Assembly (NCBI GenBank): GCA_002375995.1
Contig: DFNI01000041.1
Span: 41,031-105,030, forward strand
Direction of reading: 5' to 3'
DNA length: 64,000 bases
DNA from: Acetothermia bacterium UBA3571
GTDB taxonomy: Bacteria > Bipolaricaulota > Bipolaricaulia > Bipolaricaulales > Bipolaricaulaceae
The notes beneath the pieces are model-generated. The model did no database searches, was not told the origin of the DNA, and saw nothing but the letters and a program-made list of their open reading frames with translations. Within the stretch, counting starts at the first letter, position 1; each line of letters starts with the position of its first letter. A program made the translations under genes and the position numbers. This document shows, piece after piece, positions 7,812 to 18,649 of the stretch.

Positions 7812-9407
7812 TCAGCCCTCCCGCTTGTGGAGGTTGAAGAGGGTCTCATCGGAGAGGACCCCATCCTGAGGGTTGGGGGCCCAGCCCACGAGATCGTCGT
7901 CCCGATAGACCTCCAGGTTGTCGGGGAGGTAGAGGGGGATGCGGGGGAGCTTTTCAGCCAGCAAAGCCTGGACCCGGTGGCAGAGGGCTAGCTTCCCCTC
8001 TCCCTGGGCCATGAGGAGTCCGGAGAGGGCCTCGTCCAATTCGGGGTCGGAGAAGCCACCGCGGTTGAACCCAACCACCTGTCCGTCCTTGATCACCCCC
8101 CGGGAGGAGTGGAAGTAGTAGAAGTACATATCCACGGCCATGAACGCGGCCATGGATTGAAGGGCGAGGGTAAAGTCCGCCCGCTTAAGGACGAGATCCA
8201 TGGCATCAGGCGAGAGGGGCTCAATGGTGACCTTGATCCCCACTTGCGACAGGTAATGGGCGATCAAGGCCGCGGCCTCCACCGAGGTCTTGTCGGAGGG
8301 GGAGATGAGGGAGAAGGAGAGCGGCGAGCCATCCGGCGCCTCCCGTACGCCGTCACCATTGGTGTCCCTGTAGCCGAGCTCCTCAAGGATGCGCGAGGCC
8401 TCCTCCGGATCGTAGCGGGGATATCCCGCGGCCTCGTTGAACCACTTCCCCGTCCGCGGGGTCATGAGCCCGAAGGAGGCCACCTGCCCGAAGCCCCGCA
8501 AGAGCCTCTCCACCATGTCTTCCCGGTCGATGGCCAGCGAGACCGCCTTGCGGAACTCCAAGTCATCGAAAGGCGGCTTCCGTACGTTCGGAAGGAGTGT
8601 CACCACGCTCGTTCCAGGGGAACGGTAGAGGTTCACGTGAGGGTACTTGTCGGGAGCGAGGGTGATCCGCTCCGCCAGGGTGGGAGAAATGTTCCAGTTG
8701 AGGTAGTCGAAATCGCCCCGCAGGAAGCCCAAGACACCCACTGTATCGGAGGTTACCATGTGGAGGATGAGCTCGTTTAGCTTGGGAACACCGCGCCAAT
8801 AGAACCCGGTATTCACTAGGCGCACGTAACGCCCCGCGGCGAATTCCACGAGCTTGAAGGGTCCGGTTCCGATGGCGGCATCGGTGTTGGGATAGGCCAT
8901 GGGGTTTTCGATCTTCTCCCATATGTGCTTAGGGATGATGGGTATGGCCGGGGCCACCAGGGAGATCACCATGGGGGTAAAACGTGTGAGATTTACAGCC
9001 ACGGTGTAGTCGTCCACAGCTTCGGCTCCCGCCACGAAGGCCATGACCATCCACATGGGGAGGTGTTTCTCCCGGATATAGTTCATGGTGAAGGCCACAT
9101 CTTCAGCGGTGAGCTCCACGCCATCGTGCCACTTGACCCCCCGGCGGAGGTGGAACACGATCTTGCTCTCTTTGGGAAACACCTCCCAGCTTTCGGCGAG
9201 GAATGGTTCTTGTCCGCCGGGCACCACCTGGGCCAGAGTCTCGTAGATCCACCCTACGGCGGTGCGTTCCGCCCCGGTGGTGGCAAGGAATGGGTTGAGG
9301 GTGTCGATGGTCCCCAGCACCGCGATGTCCAACGTTCCCTGTGAGACCCCCAGAAGGCCCAGTAACAAAACCGCCCCTGACGCGATCGCCAAAAGCTCAC
9401 GTCGCAT
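7812..9407 (-). CDS. dppA: Family-5 extracellular solute-binding protein of the peptide-type ABC importer
   Basis: A 531-residue periplasmic binding protein starting with a signal peptide (LLAIASGAVLLLGLLGVSQG). Family-5 hallmarks follow: DTLNPFL near the mature N-terminus, LAESWEV, the motif FHLRRGVKWHDGVELTAEDV, and FRKAVSLAIDR. The in-frame GTG/ATG options upstream to 9800 are rejected because GGGGTGATCGT sits right before ATG 9407 and because a near-consensus promoter lies at 9442-9470. Bound substrate may be a peptide, nickel-chelate or oligosaccharide. It heads the operon dppA, split-barrel protein, dppB, dppC. Confidence 0.85.
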   Translation of the reverse strand: MRRELLAIASGAVLLLGLLGVSQGTLDIAVLGTIDTLNPFLATTGAERTAVGWIYETLAQVVPGGQEPFLAESWEVFPKESKIVFHLRRGVKWHDGVELTAEDVAFTMNYIREKHLPMWMVMAFVAGAEAVDDYTVAVNLTRFTPMVISLVAPAIPIIPKHIWEKIENPMAYPNTDAAIGTGPFKLVEFAAGRYVRLVNTGFYWRGVPKLNELILHMVTSDTVGVLGFLRGDFDYLNWNISPTLAERITLAPDKYPHVNLYRSPGTSVVTLLPNVRKPPFDDLEFRKAVSLAIDREDMVERLLRGFGQVASFGLMTPRTGKWFNEAAGYPRYDPEEASRILEELGYRDTNGDGVREAPDGSPLSFSLISPSDKTSVEAAALIAHYLSQVGIKVTIEPLSPDAMDLVLKRADFTLALQSMAAFMAVDMYFYYFHSSRGVIKDGQVVGFNRGGFSDPELDEALSGLLMAQGEGKLALCHRVQALLAEKLPRIPLYLPDNLEVYRDDDLVGWAPNPQDGVLSDETLFNLHKREG

Positions 9408-9422
9408 ACGATCACCCCGCTC

Positions 9423-9442
9423 TGCAAAGGAAATCCTTTGCA
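9423..9442. promoter_or_regulatory. Palindromic operator candidate at the dpp promoter
   Basis: TGCAAAGGA, two A residues, then TCCTTTGCA: a perfect 9-bp inverted repeat lying between the -10 box and the start codon of dppA. Its place over the expected transcription start is typical of a repressor site. No regulator gene is adjacent. Confidence 0.55.
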
Positions 9443-9470
9443 TAATAGAGCTATACCCAAAGGTTGCCAA
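9442..9470 (-). promoter_or_regulatory. Sigma-70-type promoter of the dpp operon
   Basis: On the minus strand TTGGCA and TATTAT are separated by exactly 17 nt, close to consensus. The start codon is 35 nt beyond the -10 box. The whole 9408-9745 stretch is a divergent spacer with no gene; it holds this promoter, the operator, a small hairpin with a TTCG loop (GGAGGT/ACCTCC near 9630-9645) and the plus-strand promoter at 9684. Confidence 0.7.
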
Positions 9471-9683
9471 GGGCGGCGAGAGGCCTCGCCCAAGCTCCAT
9501 TGAAATTAAGGAAAAAGCGGGACCAAAAACGTGTGTCCATCCTGGGCTTTCAGGATAAAGAAAGGTCCGAGGGGAGCCAGTTTGGGTCGGATGCCACGCG
9601 GGAACCGAGCGGGTGTGACGGGAAGCGCTGGAGGTTCGGACCTCCGGCCCATTGGGCAAGGAAGGCACACTTTTTGAGAGCTT

Positions 9684-9712
9684 TTGCTCTAGGGCTAAGC
9701 TGTGGATATACT
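9684..9712 (+). promoter_or_regulatory. Sigma-70-type promoter of the EF-G-like operon
   Basis: TTGCTC, 17-nt spacer, TATACT. The expected transcription start is near 9719, giving a leader of about 27 nt before the EF-G-like start at 9746. An AGAGC-TTTT-GCTCT hairpin overlaps the -35 region. Confidence 0.6.
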
Positions 9713-9745
9713 CCGCAGGAATCCGCTTCGATCGGGGTGATGTGG

Positions 9746-11704
9746 ATGGGGCAAACTCGGAATATCGGTTTCGTAGGCCATTCTGGCTCCGGTAAGACAA
9801 CGCTCGCGGCTAAGCTCCTGGAGCAGGCCGGGGAAAAGGAGATCCAGCTGGACTCCTCCCCCGAGGAAAAGAGGCGGGGCTACTCCATCGATCTCGCGGT
9901 CTGCTCCTGCAGTTGGAAGGACACCAAGTTCAACCTCCTCGTGGCTCCAGGACTCGGCGAGTTCATCGAGGAGACCATAAAGGCTACCTATACCGCAGAC
10001 CTGGTGGTTTTGGTGGTCCACGGGGAAAAGCCCGTGGAGGTGGTGACGGAACAGGCCTGGGAGATCATCACCAAGGCCGGAAAGCCGGTGGTGGTCTTCG
10101 CGAACATGATGGATCGGCCTGAGGCCGATCCTGACAAGGCCCTGGGTTCCCTGCGCGATGGCCTCAACGCCAAGTTCTGGCCCATCCAGTGGCCCATAAA
10201 AGAAAACGGCGAGCTCATCGGGGTCGTCGATCTCCTCAGCGGGGAAGCCAAGGGCCCCAAAGGGAAGGTGGCAGTCCCGGAAGGGATAGCAGAACATGTG
10301 GAGGAACTGAAATCCCAGCTCATCGAGGAGATCGCCTCTCTGGACGATGCCCTGGCGGAGAAGTTCCTGAGCGACGAGGAGATCTCCCCGGAGGAGCTCG
10401 CTTCCGCCCTCTCCAAAGGGGTTTCCGAGGGGACGTTCGTTCCTGTACTTTGGGGCTCCGCCGAAAGCGGAGTAGGGGTCCCTGAGCTTTTGGATGCCCT
10501 CCGGGCCCTGGCTCCAGCGCCGGCCCCGGAGGAAAAGCCGCGCCTTTGGGCGTTCAACATCCTTTCCGACCCCTACTTGGGCCGCATCGCCTTCGTGCGG
10601 GTGACCGGCGGGGAACTTTCGGAGGGAAATGCCTGGGTACACCTCCGCACTGGGAATAAGGTGCAGCTCCGAGATATCTACACCCTCAAGGGTACCAAGC
10701 TCGAGAAATCGGGGAAGGCCGCGGCCGGGGACATCGCCGCCCTGGGGAAGCTGGAGGACGTCGCCCTGGGCGACACCATCGCCGTGGAGGGAGCTGAACC
10801 CTTCCCCGAGCCCCCGTTCCCCAAACCGGTCTTTTCCCGCGCCGTCTATCCTAAGTCCCAAGGGGACGAGGAGAAGCTCTCCACCGCTATGCGGGAGATC
10901 GTCACCACCAAGGCCACGCTGAAGTTCGAACGCGACAACGTCACCAAAGAGGCGATCCTCTCGGGGATGGGCGACGTGCAGCTCGATGTTGTCAAGGAAC
11001 GGTTGAAGAACCGCTACAACGTGGAGGTGGAGCTCCGCATCCCCAAGATCCCGTACCTCGAGACCATAAAGAAACAGGCCACGGCTCAGTACCGGCACAA
11101 GAAGCAGACCGGGGGGCACGGGCAATTCGGGGAAGTGCACCTGCGCATCGAGCCCCTACCCCGGGGCGAGGGGTTCCAGTTCCTGGACGAGACGAAGGGC
11201 GGCGTCATCCCGCAGCAGTTCATCCCCGGGGTAGAGAAGGGGGTAAGGGAGGCGATGCAGGAAGGGGTGCTCGCCGGCTACCCCATGGTGGACATAAAGG
11301 CCGTGGTCTTCTACGGGATGTATCACCCGGTGGACTCCTCGGAGCTTTCCTTCAAGATCGCGGCCCGCCAGGCGTTCAAATTGGCGGCAGAAAAAGCGGA
11401 GCCCGCGCTCCTCGAGCCCATCATGCTCCTCACCGTGACCGCGCCCGAAGCCTTCACCGGGGACATCATCTCCGACCTCAACGCCCGCCGGGGGAAGGTC
11501 CTGGGGATGGAGTCCCAGGACGGAAAAACCGTGGTGAAGGCGGAAGTCCCGCTGGCCGAGCTCCTCTCCTACGCCCTGGACCTCAAATCCATGACCCAGG
11601 GGCGGGCTACCTTCCAGATGGAGTTCCTCCGCTACGATTTCGTGCCGGCCCAACTGCAAGAGAAGATCGTGGCGGAGGCCAGTGCGGCGAAGGAAAGCTC
11701 GTGA
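9746..11704 (+). CDS. EF-G-like translational GTPase paralogue (EF-G-2 type)
   Basis: A 652-residue protein with the EF-G domain order: GTPase, beta barrel, then domains III-V with QTGGHGQFGEVHLRIEP and a C-terminal LNARRGKVLGME. Its G motifs depart from true EF-G: the P-loop is GHSGSGKTTL instead of AHIDAGKTT, the DTPGH switch-II motif is replaced by VAPGLGEF, and NKxD is NMMD. This matches the slow-acting EF-G-2 subgroup known in Thermus, not the main elongation factor. The start is ATG 9746 behind GGGGTGA; the long upstream open frame is noncoding leader. It is first in an operon with a CBS protein and YjbQ. Its cellular role is unsettled for the family. Confidence 0.85.
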   Translation: MGQTRNIGFVGHSGSGKTTLAAKLLEQAGEKEIQLDSSPEEKRRGYSIDLAVCSCSWKDTKFNLLVAPGLGEFIEETIKATYTADLVVLVVHGEKPVEVVTEQAWEIITKAGKPVVVFANMMDRPEADPDKALGSLRDGLNAKFWPIQWPIKENGELIGVVDLLSGEAKGPKGKVAVPEGIAEHVEELKSQLIEEIASLDDALAEKFLSDEEISPEELASALSKGVSEGTFVPVLWGSAESGVGVPELLDALRALAPAPAPEEKPRLWAFNILSDPYLGRIAFVRVTGGELSEGNAWVHLRTGNKVQLRDIYTLKGTKLEKSGKAAAGDIAALGKLEDVALGDTIAVEGAEPFPEPPFPKPVFSRAVYPKSQGDEEKLSTAMREIVTTKATLKFERDNVTKEAILSGMGDVQLDVVKERLKNRYNVEVELRIPKIPYLETIKKQATAQYRHKKQTGGHGQFGEVHLRIEPLPRGEGFQFLDETKGGVIPQQFIPGVEKGVREAMQEGVLAGYPMVDIKAVVFYGMYHPVDSSELSFKIAARQAFKLAAEKAEPALLEPIMLLTVTAPEAFTGDIISDLNARRGKVLGMESQDGKTVVKAEVPLAELLSYALDLKSMTQGRATFQMEFLRYDFVPAQLQEKIVAEASAAKESS

Positions 11705-11709
11705 TGTAG

Positions 11710-12267
11710 ATGGACGTCAGGGCCTGGATGGAACCCGATCCTCCCACGGTGCTCGCCAGCACCCCGGTGGAGGAGGCGCAGAAGCTCGCTCAAGATCTGG
11801 GATTGGCGTTGGTATTGGTGGTGGATGAAGAGGGGAGGCTCGTCGGGTTCTTGACGCGCAAGGCCCTGGACGCGGCCCCCAAGCCCGATCTCCCGGCGGG
11901 GAAGCTCGCGGCCCAGCCCACAGTAGTGTTGCAGGCCGACGATCCGGTGGAGCGAGCCCTGGCCCTGCTCGTGGATAGATACGCCGTGCTCCCGGTCTTG
12001 GAGGGGGAGCGGCTGGTGGGCGTGATCACCCGGGGGGGAGCGTTGCGGGCCCTGGTACGGATGACGGGGATCGGAGAGGAAGGGACGCGGATCCGACTGA
12101 AACTGGACGATCACCGGGAGATCTACCGGGTTTTGGAGGTGCTTTCCCGGAACGATCTGGAACTTGTGTCGGTGACCCGGAGCGGGGAGGGGGAGGTGGT
12201 CCTCCACGTGCGGGGCCTATCCGATAAGGAAGGCCTCATGCGCGAGCTGGAGGAGGCGCTGGGATGA
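11710..12267 (+). CDS. Tandem CBS-domain protein with C-terminal ACT-like domain
   Basis: 185 residues. Two CBS repeats are readable: LALVLVVDEEGRLVGFLT and YAVLPVLEGERLVGVITR, each with the usual V-G-(V/F)-(L/I)-T end. The last ~65 residues (IRLKLDDHREIYRVLEVLSR, then VVLHVRG) look like an ACT-type ligand domain, giving an AcuB-like plan. CBS pairs usually sense adenosine nucleotides. It begins 5 nt after the EF-G-like stop and its own stop overlaps the yjbQ start (ATGA), so all three are cotranscribed. No enzymatic domain is attached, so it should act on a partner protein. Confidence 0.8.
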   Translation: MDVRAWMEPDPPTVLASTPVEEAQKLAQDLGLALVLVVDEEGRLVGFLTRKALDAAPKPDLPAGKLAAQPTVVLQADDPVERALALLVDRYAVLPVLEGERLVGVITRGGALRALVRMTGIGEEGTRIRLKLDDHREIYRVLEVLSRNDLELVSVTRSGEGEVVLHVRGLSDKEGLMRELEEALG

Positions 12268-12662
12268 GGTACGTGGAGATCGCCGTCCCCACCCGATCCC
12301 GGGAAGAGGTGCTGGATATCACGGAAAAGGTGGAGGGTGCTATCCGGGAGCTCGGGCTTTCGGAAGGCTTCGTGGTGCTTTACTGTCCCCACACCACCGC
12401 CGGCCTCACCGTGAACGAGACCGCGGATCCGGACGTAAGGGCGGACGTAAACGCGGCCATGTCCGCCATGGTGCCCAGGATCGCGTTCAGGCACGGGGAG
12501 GGGAACTCCCCGGCCCACTTCCGCTCGGCCCTCTTGGGCCCTACCCTGCTCCTCCCGGTGGAGAGAGGGCGATTGTCCCTGGGCACGTGGCAGGGGGTTT
12601 ACTTCTGCGAATTCGACGGCCCCCGTCGCCGCCGCGTCCGTGTCTACCCTTTACCTGCGTGA
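12264..12662 (+). CDS. yjbQ: YjbQ/UPF0047 family protein, secondary thiamine-phosphate synthase type
   Basis: A 132-residue single-domain protein with the family signature: YCPHTTAGLTVNE, then HGEGNSPAHFRSALLG and LGTWQGVYFCEFDGPR. The histidines in those segments form the conserved metal-like site. E. coli YjbQ has weak thiamine-phosphate synthase activity; the physiological role is not firmly known. Its start overlaps the CBS gene stop (ATGA). It ends the operon; 134 nt of spacer follow with no recognisable signal before the convergent rtcB. Confidence 0.9.
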   Translation: MRYVEIAVPTRSREEVLDITEKVEGAIRELGLSEGFVVLYCPHTTAGLTVNETADPDVRADVNAAMSAMVPRIAFRHGEGNSPAHFRSALLGPTLLLPVERGRLSLGTWQGVYFCEFDGPRRRRVRVYPLPA

Positions 12663-12796
12663 GCTGAGGATATACCTGAGTGGGCGGATATCCCGGCCCT
12701 GTTCACCACATCTTCACACAAGATCCTCGTCCTCTGAACAGCACCGAGTTCACCCGGGCTTGAGCCGCGCACCGGGGGCGATCCGTTCGCCCACGG

Positions 12797-14239
12797 TTAG
12801 CCCTTGATGCACACAAGGGGCCTCACCTTGGCCACCTTGGCGTTGAGCTTAGCCCCCACCGCGGCCTCCACCACCAGGTCCACGTCCTTGTACGCCAGCG
12901 GCGCCTCCTCCGCCGCCCCGGCGTAGGAATGCGCCCGGACGATGATCCCCTTACCCCGGAGGTCCTGGATGATCTTCTCCCCCCGCCACTTCTTCTTGGC
13001 CTGGGCCCGGGACATGGCACGGCCGGCGCCGTGGACCCCGGAACCGAACACTTTCTGCATCCCGATTTCGGTTCCCCGCAGGATGTAAGAGGAAGTGCCC
13101 ATGGTGCCGCCCACGAAGATGGGATGGCCCACCTCCCGGTACTTGGGCGGGTTCTCGGGCCGCCCGGGGCCAAAGGCCCGGGTGGAGCCCTTGCGGTGCA
13201 CCAGGACCTCTCGCTCCTCCCCGTTCACCCGGTGGCGCTCGAACTTCACGTTGTTGTGCCCCACGTCGTAAAGGGTCCTGATGTCCGAGGGTTTGAGCCC
13301 AAACAAAGGACACAAGACCTCCCGCACCAGGTGCGCTAGCACCTGCCTGTTGGCAAAAGCACAGTTTATCCCCGCGAACACCGCCGAAAGGTACCGCTGC
13401 CCTTCGGGGGACTTAATGGGGGCACACACGAGCTCCCGCTCCCTGATGGGGATCCCGTATTTGCGGGAGGCCTTCTCCAGGTCCTTCAGGTAATCCTGGC
13501 CGATCTGGTGGCCCAGGGCCCTCGAGCCGCAGTGGATGGCCACGAGCACCTGGTCCACCTCGATCCCGTAGGCGGCCGCCGCCTTTTCATCGTAGATCTC
13601 CTCCACGTACTGGACTTCGAGGTAGTGGTTGCCCGACCCCAAGGTCCCCACCTGCTTGAACTGGCGCTGTTTCGCCTTGAGGGAGACCGCGGCGGGATCG
13701 GCCCCCTCCATGCGCCCCCCCTCCTCGATGTACTCCAGGTCCTCGGGAAGACCGTACCCGCGCTCCAGGGCGAAGTAGGCCCCTTTCTTTAACACCTCGT
13801 CGATCCCCTCTACGCTCAGGCGAAGCTCTCCCTCCGAGCCAAGGCCGGCGGGGATGTGGTGGAAGAGCTTGTCGGCCACCTCCTCTTTTTTGGCCTCGAT
13901 GTCGTCCCGGTGGAGCGGGGTGACCAGCACCCGCACCCCGCAGTTGATGTCGAAGCCCACCCCGCCCATGGCCACCACTCCCTCCTCGGGGTCGAACGCC
14001 CCCACCCCCCCAATGGGGAAGCCGTACCCGGGGTGCACGTCAGGCATGGCGATGGCCGCCTTCACGATCCCGGGGAGGGAGGCCACGTTCCGCACCTGTT
14101 CCAGGGCGTTCCACTCGTGGCCCTTGTGGTCGATCAAGGGCTTCAGGATCGCCTCGGAAGCGTAGATCTTCCCGGGAACGAGCATGTCCCCGGACTTGGG
14201 GATTTCCCACTCGTAGTCGGTTACCTTCCGCACCTCCAT
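12797..14239 (-). CDS. rtcB: RNA-splicing ligase RtcB
   Basis: A 480-residue GTP-dependent RNA ligase that joins 2',3'-cyclic-phosphate and 5'-OH RNA ends in tRNA splicing and RNA repair. Conserved metal ligands are visible: MPDVHPGYGFPIGG, GGVGFDINCGVRV (Cys100), GSGNHYLEVQ, HCGSR and the active-site histidine at about 403 in GSGVHGAGRAMSR, which takes up GMP. Length is normal and there is no intein. It lies 12 nt downstream of archease, which activates RtcB turnover, and the RNA end-processing enzyme ThpR precedes them, so the operon looks like a complete repair unit. Confidence 0.97.
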   Translation of the reverse strand: MEVRKVTDYEWEIPKSGDMLVPGKIYASEAILKPLIDHKGHEWNALEQVRNVASLPGIVKAAIAMPDVHPGYGFPIGGVGAFDPEEGVVAMGGVGFDINCGVRVLVTPLHRDDIEAKKEEVADKLFHHIPAGLGSEGELRLSVEGIDEVLKKGAYFALERGYGLPEDLEYIEEGGRMEGADPAAVSLKAKQRQFKQVGTLGSGNHYLEVQYVEEIYDEKAAAAYGIEVDQVLVAIHCGSRALGHQIGQDYLKDLEKASRKYGIPIRERELVCAPIKSPEGQRYLSAVFAGINCAFANRQVLAHLVREVLCPLFGLKPSDIRTLYDVGHNNVKFERHRVNGEEREVLVHRKGSTRAFGPGRPENPPKYREVGHPIFVGGTMGTSSYILRGTEIGMQKVFGSGVHGAGRAMSRAQAKKKWRGEKIIQDLRGKGIIVRAHSYAGAAEEAPLAYKDVDLVVEAAVGAKLNAKVAKVRPLVCIKG

Positions 14240-14251
14240 CGTTCCCCTCCT

Positions 14252-14673
14252 TCACAGATCTACCACGCACTGGGCGACGTAGCGCCCGTCGTCCTTTCCC
14301 ACCTTGACCCCGTAATAAGTGGCTGCCTTCACTTCCACCGCCGGCTTGTGGCGCGCGGGGTCCAGGGGCTCCCCGTACGCCTTTCCCCGGAGGACCCAGC
14401 GGTGAGCCTTCCGGGAGATCTCCGCCTCGAACCGGGAAAATACCATCCCCTCGAGGTCCCGGAGGGCCAAGAGCTCCCCGAGCCAAGAGACGAAGAGGAC
14501 CTCCAGGGTCTCGGCTTCCACTTCCACCGGCACCGCCCGCTCCGGCCGCACCGCCTCCAGGTCCACCATCAGGGAGAACATCCCCCGGGCGGCCTCGCAG
14601 AAGGCCTCTTCGAGGGAATCCCCGATCCCCCGCACCCCGGCATCGGCCTCGTGCTCCAGGATCTCGTACGGCA

Positions 14674-14674
<1 letters not shown>
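14252..14674 (-). CDS. Archease, RtcB activator
   Basis: 140 residues. The N-terminus YEILEHEADAGVRGIGDS matches the archease opening, where His and Asp bind metal, and the C-terminus has VKAATYYGVKV and a terminal VVDL. Archease speeds RtcB guanylylation and allows multiple turnover. The gene sits between thpR (1-nt overlap) and rtcB (12-nt gap) on the minus strand, the expected partnership. Confidence 0.93.
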
Positions 14675-17630
<2,956 letters not shown>

Positions 17631-17654
17631 GCAGACGGCTGGGACCAAGTTTAG

Positions 17655-17688
17655 AAAAAGGCGGCGTATTTCCTACGCCGCCTTTTTT
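17655..17688 (+). terminator. Intrinsic terminator of the CDC48 gene
   Basis: A 14-bp stem (AAAAAGGCGGCGTA and its complement) with a 5-nt loop is followed by a T-run. It begins 25 nt after the stop codon. Confidence 0.9.
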
Positions 17689-17722
17689 CACAAATAGCCC
17701 TTGACACTAAAGTGTAAAAGCC

Positions 17723-18610
17723 ATGCTCGAACACAGGGCGTTGGTCTTGGTCCTCCTGGCAGTGTTCATGTGGTCGTGGCTCGGCCCCTTGGGGAAGATG
17801 GTGTATGCGCTCGGGGCCACGGCCTACCAGTTGGTCGCCTTCCGGGTCCTCTTCGCCTGGGCCGCCCTTCTGCCTTGGGCCATCCATAAGAAGTGGTGGA
17901 GGATAAGAGCAAGCTCCATCCCCGTACTTTTCCTCTACAGCCTCTTCAGCGTGGTTTTCAACTACCTTGGCTTTTACCTCGCGCTCAAGTACATCTCCGT
18001 GACCGCCGCCATTGTGATCTTGTACGCCTACCCCGCTTTGGTGCTCCTCCTTTCCCGGGCCTTCTTGAAGGAGCCCTTGGGGGGACGAGAACTCATCGCC
18101 CTTACGCTTACCTTGGTGGGGATCTTTCTCATTGCCCAGGGGTACCGCCTGGAGCAGTTCGCCCTCAACGCCCCGGGCGTGGGGTTGGCACTCCTGGCGG
18201 CCTTCTCCGTGGCCATCTACAACGTGGGCGGAAAGCGCCTGGTGCGCGACCTCGAGCCCTGGGCCCTGCTTTTCTGGGGTTTCACCCTGGGGGCGGCGGT
18301 GCTTTGGGTTGTCTATCCGGGAGTAGGTCGCGGGTTCCCCGCCCTCCCCATCGCCGGATGGTCGCTCATTTTGTGCATCGCCCTCTTCCCTACCCTGGGA
18401 AGCTACGGGCTTTATCTTGTGGCCCTGAAGGGCATGCGCGCCGGACACGCTTCCCTCATCTCCACCCTGGAACCCCTGCTTGCGGCCTTTTGGGCGGCCC
18501 TCGTTTTGGGGGAGCGCCTGGAGGCCCCCCAGGCCGTGGGAGGGGCGTTGGTCTTGAGCGCTGCGTCCCTGATCCTGTGGAGACGTTTGCGCCCCCGGAG
18601 GGAGAAGTGA
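17723..18610 (+). CDS. EamA/DMT-family transporter
   Basis: A 295-residue integral membrane protein with ten predicted helices in two EamA repeats; the first ends near SRAFLKEPLGGREL and the second contains STLEPLLAAFWAALVLGERL, the usual repeat signature with its conserved E-P-L. DMT carriers export metabolites or amino acids. The substrate cannot be told. A short inverted repeat ACACT-AA-AGTGT lies 11-22 nt upstream of the start and could be an operator. The urocanase gene follows after 39 nt but has its own promoter-like element. Confidence 0.85.
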   Translation: MLEHRALVLVLLAVFMWSWLGPLGKMVYALGATAYQLVAFRVLFAWAALLPWAIHKKWWRIRASSIPVLFLYSLFSVVFNYLGFYLALKYISVTAAIVILYAYPALVLLLSRAFLKEPLGGRELIALTLTLVGIFLIAQGYRLEQFALNAPGVGLALLAAFSVAIYNVGGKRLVRDLEPWALLFWGFTLGAAVLWVVYPGVGRGFPALPIAGWSLILCIALFPTLGSYGLYLVALKGMRAGHASLISTLEPLLAAFWAALVLGERLEAPQAVGGALVLSAASLILWRRLRPRREK

Positions 18611-18616
18611 TAGAAT
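18587..18616 (+). promoter_or_regulatory. Putative promoter of hutU
   Basis: TTGCGC, 18-nt spacer, TAGAAT, overlapping the end of the DMT gene. The same TAGAAT box recurs before pyrG and before the lipoyl operon. Confidence 0.45.
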
Positions 18617-18649
18617 GGGAAAGGAAGATCGGACAAGGAGGGGTGGGAC

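Noticed and set aside
9464..9745. N-terminal extension of the EF-G-like protein from the long open frame
   Set aside because: The 94 extra residues are basic and unlike the family; the promoter at 9684-9712 and GGGGTGA support a start at 9746.
12663..12796. Possible small RNA or terminator between yjbQ and rtcB
   Set aside because: No stable stem with a T-run could be found in the convergent spacer.
17701..17722. TTGACA before the DMT gene as its -35 box
   Set aside because: A -10 box at proper distance would fall inside the coding region; the ACACT/AGTGT dyad is short enough to be chance.
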